DNA of 5,980 nucleotides, from the NCBI GenBank assembly GCA_031265725.1, contig JAISCH010000365.1, forward strand, positions 1 to 5,980, read 5' to 3'. This document shows, piece by piece, positions 1-5,351 of the stretch (position 1 is its first letter; every line of letters starts with the position of its first letter). Source of the DNA: Propionibacteriaceae bacterium (lineage in GTDB: Bacteria; Actinomycetota; Actinomycetes; Propionibacteriales; Propionibacteriaceae). The notes under the pieces are model-generated. The model was not told the origin of the DNA and made no database searches. It worked only from the letters and a program-made list of their open reading frames with translations. The position numbers and the translations under genes were made by a program.

Positions 1-1836
1 CTCTGGCATCCCTGGGGATATGGCGAGCAGACCCTCGTCCCCATCCGGGTGCGGGACGAGGACGGCACCGTGCTGGTCGAGAAGGCGACCGGCTTCCGCA
101 GCCTGGAGTGGCGGCAGAATCCGGGCAGTGCGGCTGGATCGCTGCCGTACTCCCTCTTCGTCAATGGGCAGCGCATCCCCGGCAATGGCTACAACTGGAC
201 GCCGGTGGACGCCCAATTCGGGGCGATCAACCCAGAAAAGCTGGAGCAGCTGCTCCAGCTGGCCAGAACGGCGAATGGCCGGTTGCTCCGGGTCTGGGGC
301 GGGGGACTGTTGGAGACCCCGGATTTCTACGCGCTCTGCGATCAGCTCGGCCTGCTGGTCTGGCAGGAATTCTCCCAGTCGTCCTCGGGGATGCAGTCGG
401 CTCCCAGCGACGATCCAGCCTTTGTCGAGCTTCTCCGCAAGGAAGCGGTGGCCGCCATCCGGGAGCGCAAGCACCACCCCAGTCTGGTGCTCTGGGATGG
501 CGGCAACGAACTGCAAACCGAGCATGCTCCGCTGCGGACCGACCAGTCATCGGTCTTGCAAGCCCTGGCCGACGAAGTGGCGCGTGGTGACCCCGGCCGG
601 GGTTGGCTGCCGACCTCGCCCAGTGGGCGATATTTCGCTTACAGCCGGGATAACCACGCCGCCGATCCGGAAGGATTGCACGATGTGCACGGGCCTTGGG
701 AGCATCAGGGCTTGGCTGAGCACGCCGGGCTGTATAACGACGTTGCCGCCCTAGCCCACACCGAATTCGGAGTGGAGGGGATGGCAAGCTCCCGGCAGTT
801 GGAAGCGCTGATCCCCGAGTCGCGGCGGTGGCCGCCCACCCGGGCGAACGCCAGCTACCGGCACCTCGGCGATTGGTGGAACAACGCCGAATTGGTTGAC
901 GCGGCTTTCGGCGGCGCTGTCCTGCGCGACACACCCACTGACCCGGCTGAGCAGGCCGCCGCCTTGGATCGTTGCCGTCGGGGATCGCAATTGCTGCAGG
1001 CGGCTGGCTTGGGCTATGCCGTCGAGGCCGACCGGCGTCGTTCCCCGTACTGTTCGCTGGTGCTGCCCTGGCAATTGAACGAGTCGTTCCCGAACGCCTG
1101 GTGTACCGCTCTGGTCGACTACTGCGGGGATGCCAAACCGGCATTGTGGCAGGTAGCCAAGGCCTTCGCCGCCAGCCGGGTGAGCTTGGCCGTCGCCAGT
1201 GATGTCTGGGCTGAAACTCCGCAACTCAGCGCTGATGCCTGGCTATGGGACGACAGCGGACGTTTCTGTGCCCAGCCGACCACAGTGATCCTGCGCCTGC
1301 GCGACCTCGCCGGGACGGAATTGACCAGTGTGCAAAAAACGGTCCCTACTTGGGATGGCAATCCAATCCACTCACTAGCCCTGAGCACGCCGAATGATCC
1401 AGCCCTGCCCGCATTGCTGCTCTGGGAGGCCGAATGGCTGACCGCTGCCGGAGACCGGATCGAGCTGACTCGCAGACTGCTTGGCACCGGGGCCGATTGG
1501 GGAGCCTTGCTGGACGACCCAGCTTTCCAAACCAGCCCAGAGCAGGTGCAATGCTCTTGGAGCACGCACCCAGCCGGTCAAATGCTCCGCTTGGCGAATA
1601 CCGGCCGGGCCGCCTTGGTCGGCTGGCACGTCAGTGACGCGCGTCCGGATGGCAGCGCCGGTTTTCTCAGCGCCGCCGAGGACCCGGACCCGTTACTGCC
1701 CGGTGAGCACCGGCAGCTTCTCTGCCACTGGACTGAATCGGCCCAAGCAGGGCTGGCTGTATCTATCGACTGGGCCAACAACCCAGCCCCACCGCTGCAC
1801 ATCGTGGTGGACCCAAAAGTTGTGGACCAACAGTGA
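1..1836 (+). CDS. GH2 family glycoside hydrolase, beta-mannosidase-like (5' end missing)
   Basis: This is the C-terminal 611 residues of a GH2 enzyme. The frame is open from base 1, so the true start lies upstream; the ATG at 49 falls inside conserved sequence and is not the start. The fragment opens with WHPWGYGEQ, typical of the end of the GH2 sugar-binding domain/start of the Ig-like domain. It then shows GFRSLEW, VNGQRIPGNGYNWTPVD and the barrel motif RVWGGGLLETPDFYALCD with VWQEF. The likely acid/base Glu is in WDGGNE (codon 508-510). HDVHGPWE follows (679-702), and the likely nucleophile Glu is in HTEFG (codon 763-765). LPWQLNESFPN matches the usual W-Q-x-N-x-x-x-P barrel-end motif. From about 1150 on, beta-rich C-terminal domains end with an LLPGEHR motif typical of the mannosidase Ig domain. 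Family members are usually about 800-850 residues, so roughly 200 or more are missing. The family fits removal of non-reducing beta-mannosyl residues; exo-beta-glucosaminidase is the main alternative. It is first of three closely spaced glycosidase genes. Confidence 0.88.
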   Translation, partial: LWHPWGYGEQTLVPIRVRDEDGTVLVEKATGFRSLEWRQNPGSAAGSLPYSLFVNGQRIPGNGYNWTPVDAQFGAINPEKLEQLLQLARTANGRLLRVWGGGLLETPDFYALCDQLGLLVWQEFSQSSSGMQSAPSDDPAFVELLRKEAVAAIRERKHHPSLVLWDGGNELQTEHAPLRTDQSSVLQALADEVARGDPGRGWLPTSPSGRYFAYSRDNHAADPEGLHDVHGPWEHQGLAEHAGLYNDVAALAHTEFGVEGMASSRQLEALIPESRRWPPTRANASYRHLGDWWNNAELVDAAFGGAVLRDTPTDPAEQAAALDRCRRGSQLLQAAGLGYAVEADRRRSPYCSLVLPWQLNESFPNAWCTALVDYCGDAKPALWQVAKAFAASRVSLAVASDVWAETPQLSADAWLWDDSGRFCAQPTTVILRLRDLAGTELTSVQKTVPTWDGNPIHSLALSTPNDPALPALLLWEAEWLTAAGDRIELTRRLLGTGADWGALLDDPAFQTSPEQVQCSWSTHPAGQMLRLANTGRAALVGWHVSDARPDGSAGFLSAAEDPDPLLPGEHRQLLCHWTESAQAGLAVSIDWANNPAPPLHIVVDPKVVDQQ

Positions 1837-1842
1837 GAAAGG
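1835..1842 (+). promoter_or_regulatory. Ribosome binding site for the GH1 gene
   Basis: GAGAAAGG overlaps the stop codon of the GH2 gene and ends 6 nt before the ATG at 1849. The purine-rich core and spacing support that start, which also places the conserved N-terminal GH1 motif FPADFLWGAATSAYQIEG at residues 8-25. The overlap with the upstream stop suggests translational coupling. Confidence 0.6.
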
Positions 1843-1848
1843 CTGACC

Positions 1849-3273
1849 ATGATCCAACCCAATTCCGCATTTCCCGCTGATTTCCTCTGGGGTGCGGCGA
1901 CCTCCGCGTATCAAATCGAGGGTTCCCGGAACGCCGACGGCACTGGTGTCTCGATCTGGGATGTCTTCACCAAACGTCCGGGCGTGGTGGAAGGCTGCGG
2001 GGACGGCAGCTTGGCCTGTGACTCGTACCGGCGCTGGGAAGAAGACATTGAATTGCTGCAGACCATCGGCCTGAATGCCTACCGCTTCTCAACCGGCTGG
2101 TCACGGGTGATGCCGGACGGCACCGGGGTGGCCAACCAACTCGCCCTCGACCACTACGACCGCCAGGTGGACGCGCTGCTGGCGGCCGGGATAACCCCGT
2201 TGATCACCCTCAACCATTGGGACATGCCGCAGGCGTTGATGCTCTCGGAGACGGACGGCGGCTGGCTGGCCCGCAGCACGGCGGAGGCCTTCGCGCTGTA
2301 CGTTGATGCGGTGACGGCCCGGCTGGGTGACCGGGTCAGCCGCTGGATCACCCAATGTGAGCCTTGGATAGTGCAACTGCTCGGCTACCAAGTCGGATTG
2401 CATGCTCCGGGCATCAAAGACCTGCCCCGCTCGGTGATCGCCGGGCATCATGTGCTGCTCGGGCACGGTTTGGCGGTCGAGGCGATCAATGCCAATGTCG
2501 CCGCCGCCCAGATCGGGGTGGCGCTGTCGCTATTTCCCTGCACCCCGGCGTCCGATTCCGCAGCGGATGCCAAAGCCGCCTGGGGTTCTGACGGCTATGT
2601 GAACCGCTGGTACTTGGACCCGCTCACCGGACGCGGCTATCCCGCTGACACCTGGGCGTTGTGGGCGGAGATCATCGAACGAGAGCAGGGCGGCTTCAGC
2701 CTTGACGAGGTGATTCTGCCCGGTGACGAGGAAATCATCGGAAGGCGACTCGACTTCATCGGGATCAACTACTACACCCGGCGGGTTTGCGCGGCAGCGG
2801 AAGTCGGGCCGGATCGGGCATTTCCCTGGGCGGTGGTCGGACCCAGCGGCGATATTGCCCGTTCCGATGAGGGCTGGGAGATCGTCCCGGACCAGCTTCG
2901 CCAACTGCTGCTCCGGCTGGACCGGGATTACGACCATCGTCCGCTCATCATCACCGAGAACGGCGGGGTGTTCTGCGACACCCCGATGCACGATCGGCGG
3001 GTGCATGACAATCGCCGGATCGCCTTCATCCGGGGGCATCTACGGGCAGTCGCGGAAGCGATCAGCCAGGGGGCCACGGTGCTGGGCTATATGCACTGGT
3101 CGCTGCTGGACAATTTCGAGTGGGCTTTGGGCTACCGGCCGCGCTTCGGACTCAGCTACGTGGATTACGCCACCGGGCAGCGGACGCTGAAAGACTCCGC
3201 TTATTTCTACGGCGAAATCGCTCGGACCGGCCAAATCCCAGCCGATGACCCAGCAATTGTCCCTTACGGATAG
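1849..3273 (+). CDS. GH1 family beta-glucosidase-like enzyme with NEP-to-CEP change
   Basis: This is a complete 474-residue protein, the normal length for a single-domain GH1 TIM barrel. GH1 enzymes hydrolyse beta-glucosides and related beta-glycosides with retention. Motifs in order: N-terminal signature with glycone-binding Gln22 (SAYQIEG); LNHWDMPQ with His123/Trp124; the acid/base motif TQCEPW with Glu171; INYYTR with Tyr308 or Tyr309; the nucleophile motif IITENGG with Glu370; and WSLLDNFEWALGYRPRFGL with Trp417, Glu424 and Trp425. No signal peptide or membrane segment is visible, so a cytoplasmic location is likely. The odd point is Cys170 (codon 2356-2358) in place of the nearly invariant Asn before the acid/base Glu; that Asn normally contacts the glycone 2-hydroxyl. 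The fold and family are secure, but the substrate is uncertain: beta-glucosidase by homology, possibly a different glycone because of Cys170. The gene lies 12 nt after the GH2 gene and 24 nt before the next glycosidase, consistent with one operon. Confidence 0.93.
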   Translation: MIQPNSAFPADFLWGAATSAYQIEGSRNADGTGVSIWDVFTKRPGVVEGCGDGSLACDSYRRWEEDIELLQTIGLNAYRFSTGWSRVMPDGTGVANQLALDHYDRQVDALLAAGITPLITLNHWDMPQALMLSETDGGWLARSTAEAFALYVDAVTARLGDRVSRWITQCEPWIVQLLGYQVGLHAPGIKDLPRSVIAGHHVLLGHGLAVEAINANVAAAQIGVALSLFPCTPASDSAADAKAAWGSDGYVNRWYLDPLTGRGYPADTWALWAEIIEREQGGFSLDEVILPGDEEIIGRRLDFIGINYYTRRVCAAAEVGPDRAFPWAVVGPSGDIARSDEGWEIVPDQLRQLLLRLDRDYDHRPLIITENGGVFCDTPMHDRRVHDNRRIAFIRGHLRAVAEAISQGATVLGYMHWSLLDNFEWALGYRPRFGLSYVDYATGQRTLKDSAYFYGEIARTGQIPADDPAIVPYG

Positions 3274-3287
3274 CGGCATGAGCATCC

Positions 3288-3293
3288 AGGCGG
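3288..3293 (+). promoter_or_regulatory. Possible ribosome binding site for the GH36-like gene
   Basis: AGGCGG differs from AGGAGG at one base and ends 4 nt before the GTG at 3298, which is rather close. It is the best SD-like match near any candidate start of the downstream gene. A weaker GAGA at 3319-3322 lies 8 nt before the ATG at 3331. The site is therefore suggestive, not decisive. Confidence 0.35.
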
Positions 3294-3297
3294 CCAA

Positions 3298-5163
3298 GTG
3301 GGCGAGCAGATCGGGAATGAGAATCGAGTGATGGATGACGACATGGGCATTCAACTGACTGAACGACCGGATGGCTGGCTGGTGCTGGCGGCGAGTTACC
3401 GGCTGGAAGTGAGCCGGAGCCGGCCGGAGGCCAGGCTGGCCGGTATCGACGGCCAGGCTTGGACCACGCTCTGCCTGGAGACCGGGGTCAACACGGTCGC
3501 CCAGGCCGATGAGACTATTCTTCCGGCCGGTGAGACCGGCTTGGTCTCGGCTGACGCTGAGCGGGTGCTGTTTTGCCGGGAGCGGGTCTCGACGGCCTGG
3601 GACCAGGCTGCGGTCTGGCTGTGCTGCGGCCCGGATCAGCTCTCGCTACAGGCCGAGGTCAGCTCCGACCATCCGCAACGGATCACTGATGTCACCTTGG
3701 CGGGTGGCCGAGCGGTGCGGGCCAATGGGGCGGGTGGGGAATTCCGTTCCCGGATCGACTTCTCGTCACTCTTCCTGCCGGTGCCCACTGAGCCGGTGCA
3801 AGTGGTCCGGCCAGCCTCCGCCGCTGGTCGGCTGGGCGTGGTGGGCGACGCCGAACCCGGACGGCTGCACGGGATTTTCTCGCCACCGCCGTTGGTATTC
3901 GGTTTCGGCCGGGTTCCGGCTGGGATCGGTGCCGAAGTGCCCGCTGACGGCTCGCCTTGGCTGGGCGCGGCGCTGGTCGCCCCGGTGGCGGAATTGTCTT
4001 TCACCACCGCCAGCTACGAGCCGCTGGACGGCGGTTGGTGGCTGCGGCTGTGCTACGAAGGCCACACCAGCCGTACGTCATGGAGAAGTCCGGCTTTGGT
4101 ATTCACTGCAGCAGATGACGTCTGGGGGGTGCTGGACCGCTACCGCGAACTCACCCGTCCGGATTGGGTGGCCAAGCCAGTTGAACCGTGGTGGTTGGAG
4201 CCGATCTTCTGTGGCTGGGGAGCGCAATGCGCGCTCGCGGACACCTTGGAGCAGCAAGTCACCGACGCCGGAACCGGCCTGGTCGGCGGCAGTGCGGTGC
4301 TGAAAGCCGCGGAGTTGTCCCGGCAGGAGCTTTACGACCGCTGGCTGGCCAAACTGGAAGCCAATCAACTGTGTCCCGGCACCATCGTCATTGATGACAA
4401 GTGGCAGCGCAGCTACGGCGACGCCCATCCCGACCAGGAGAAATGGCCGGATCTGCGGGGTTGGATAGCGGCTCGTCATCGGCAGGGGCAACGAGTGCTG
4501 CTCTGGTTCAAAGCCTGGGATGCGGAGGGCCTTCCAGCAGCCGAATGTGTCACCGACCCGGCTGGGCATCCGGTCGCGGCTGATCCCAGCAATCCCGGCT
4601 ACCTGCGCAGGCTGGAGAAGGCGGTGGAACGAATGCTGTCACCCGGCGGTTTGGACGCCGATGGCTTCAAGGTCGATTTCACCCAGCGTACCCCGGCTGG
4701 CCAGGCGTTGCGATCAGCGGGAACCGAATGGGGGATCGCCGCGCTGCACCGGTTGTTGGAGACCGTCTATCAGGCGGCCAAGGCGGCTAAGCCGGACGCG
4801 TTGGTGATAACTCACGCGGTGAATCCGCTCTTCGCTGATGTTTGTGACATGCTCCGGCTGAACGACGTACTTGAATTGGACTCGGCAGGGCAACCAGCCT
4901 CGGTGCGCGGGCAATTGGAATTCCGCGCCGCAGTGGCTCGGCGCAGTCTGCCCGGAATACCGCTGGACACCGATCAATGGCCGATGCCTGGTCGGGCGGA
5001 ATGGCTCGACTACAACCGTGCCCAGGTCAGCTTAGGCGTCCCGGCTTTGTACTATCTGGATTCCATCAATGGGTCTGCGGAGATAACCACTGACGATTTG
5101 GCCGAGATCGCCCAGCTCTGGCGGGAATACCGGGACGGGCTGACTGCGCTAAGCAAGGTTTAG
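3298..5163 (+). CDS. TIM-barrel glycosidase, alpha-galactosidase-like (GH36/clan D type)
   Basis: This 621-residue protein has an N-terminal beta-sandwich-like region (about residues 15-285), then a TIM barrel from about residue 300. Barrel motifs: PIFCGWG; IVIDDKWQRSYGD with Asp366/Asp367, the paired acids usual after strand 1 in clan-D enzymes; KWPDLRGWI; LLWFKAWD (residues 402-408); DADGFKVDF with likely nucleophile Asp460 (codon 4675-4677); and MLRLND with Asp523 (codon 4864-4866), a candidate acid/base. GH36 enzymes remove alpha-linked galactose and related sugars by a retaining mechanism. It lacks the SDD-type motif of classical GH36 enzymes, so it is a divergent relative; a GH31-like enzyme is the alternative. 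No signal peptide is seen. The start is uncertain: GTG 3298 has the best SD-like match, but ATG 3331 and ATG 3343 are possible and conserved sequence seems to begin only near 3343. It is the last gene of the glycosidase run, 24 nt after GH1. Confidence 0.8.
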   Translation: MGEQIGNENRVMDDDMGIQLTERPDGWLVLAASYRLEVSRSRPEARLAGIDGQAWTTLCLETGVNTVAQADETILPAGETGLVSADAERVLFCRERVSTAWDQAAVWLCCGPDQLSLQAEVSSDHPQRITDVTLAGGRAVRANGAGGEFRSRIDFSSLFLPVPTEPVQVVRPASAAGRLGVVGDAEPGRLHGIFSPPPLVFGFGRVPAGIGAEVPADGSPWLGAALVAPVAELSFTTASYEPLDGGWWLRLCYEGHTSRTSWRSPALVFTAADDVWGVLDRYRELTRPDWVAKPVEPWWLEPIFCGWGAQCALADTLEQQVTDAGTGLVGGSAVLKAAELSRQELYDRWLAKLEANQLCPGTIVIDDKWQRSYGDAHPDQEKWPDLRGWIAARHRQGQRVLLWFKAWDAEGLPAAECVTDPAGHPVAADPSNPGYLRRLEKAVERMLSPGGLDADGFKVDFTQRTPAGQALRSAGTEWGIAALHRLLETVYQAAKAAKPDALVITHAVNPLFADVCDMLRLNDVLELDSAGQPASVRGQLEFRAAVARRSLPGIPLDTDQWPMPGRAEWLDYNRAQVSLGVPALYYLDSINGSAEITTDDLAEIAQLWREYRDGLTALSKV

Positions 5164-5177
5164 CTGGGAATCACTTA

Positions 5178-5191
5178 TGGAATCGTTGCCG
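5178..5191 (+). promoter_or_regulatory. Upstream LacI/GalR-type operator candidate (O1)
   Basis: TGGAATCGTTGCCG has the central CG and imperfect dyad of LacI-family operators, and it matches the second site (5247-5260) at 11 of 14 bases. It starts 14 nt after the stop of the GH36-like gene and is centred 69 bp upstream of the second site. It could be an auxiliary operator used with the downstream one. The regulator gene is not in the window. Confidence 0.5.
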
Positions 5192-5210
5192 TGGTTATCT
5201 AGCCTTATCA

Positions 5211-5241
5211 CTGGCAGTAAGCCGGGAAAGGTGGCTATACT
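5211..5241 (+). promoter_or_regulatory. Promoter candidate for the ROK kinase gene
   Basis: TATACT at 5236-5241 is a strong match to the -10 consensus TATAAT. CTGGCA at 5211-5216 matches TTGACA at four of six positions with a 19-bp spacer, longer than the usual 17. A weak -35 is common in regulated actinobacterial promoters. Transcription would start around 5247-5249, inside the downstream operator candidate, giving a leader of about 104 nt. Confidence 0.5.
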
Positions 5242-5244
5242 TCG

Positions 5245-5262
5245 TATGGAAACGATGCCATA
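5245..5262 (+). promoter_or_regulatory. LacI/GalR-type operator candidate at the transcription start (O2)
   Basis: TATGGAAACGATGCCATA is an 18-bp dyad with perfect 5-bp outer arms (TATGG/CCATA) and a central CG. Its core TGGAAACGATGCCA has the TGnAAnCG half typical of LacI-family sites. It begins 4 bp after the -10 element and covers the predicted start of transcription, a position expected for steric repression. Binding by a sugar-responsive LacI-family regulator is inferred from sequence form only. Confidence 0.65.
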
Positions 5263-5291
5263 TATGACAGGAGAGGCTTCCCGTCAAGCAG

Positions 5292-5325
5292 CCCGGCTAG
5301 GTCAGTGCTGAAAAGACCGCACGGG
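5292..5325 (+). promoter_or_regulatory. Imperfect GC-rich stem-loop in the kinase leader
   Basis: CCCGGC (5292-5297) pairs with GC (5319-5320) and CGGG (5322-5325) around a one-base A bulge. GGTC (5300-5303) pairs with GACC (5315-5318) after a TA bulge, closing an 11-nt loop. That is about ten pairs, nearly all G-C. No T-run follows, so it is not an intrinsic terminator. It ends 14 nt before the GGAG ribosome binding site and could influence leader stability or translation. Function is unknown. Confidence 0.35.
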
Positions 5326-5339
5326 AAATCTCAGACAAC

Positions 5340-5343
5340 GGAG
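5340..5343 (+). promoter_or_regulatory. Ribosome binding site for the ROK kinase
   Basis: GGAG lies 8 nt before the ATG at 5352, which is ideal spacing. There is no in-frame ATG or GTG between the upstream in-frame stop at 5298-5300 and this ATG. The alternative ATG at 5364 (residue 5) has no comparable site. Confidence 0.65.
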
Positions 5344-5351
5344 TAGAACGC

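Larger units (their letters stand above)
5164..5351 (+). other. Intergenic regulatory region between the glycosidase run and the ROK kinase
   Basis: This 188-nt non-coding stretch is more AT-rich than the flanking genes in its first 110 bases. It contains two LacI-type operator candidates, a promoter candidate, an orphan SD-like sequence, an imperfect stem-loop and the kinase RBS. I see no hairpin followed by a T-run, so an intrinsic terminator for the upstream operon is not evident and read-through into the kinase gene is possible. Confidence 0.7.

Noticed and set aside
227..1144. Long open frame on the - strand (305 codons) opposite the GH2 gene
   Set aside because: Arg/Pro-rich, low-complexity translation with no recognisable motif, lying opposite a clear GH2 catalytic region; typical antisense shadow in GC-rich DNA.
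2530..3039. Open frame on the - strand opposite the GH1 gene
   Set aside because: It overlaps conserved GH1 motifs entirely, and its translation has no domain signature.
3509..4303. Open + strand frame (264 codons) inside the third glycosidase
   Set aside because: Its Arg/Ser/Trp-rich composition is that of a shifted frame, while the main frame carries the domain motifs.
5164..5235. Intrinsic terminator after the third glycosidase
   Set aside because: No stable GC-rich stem followed by a T-run could be found in this stretch.
5305..5346. 13-codon GTG-started ORF in the kinase leader
   Set aside because: No SD sequence at proper distance and no telling composition; it overlaps the hairpin and the kinase RBS.
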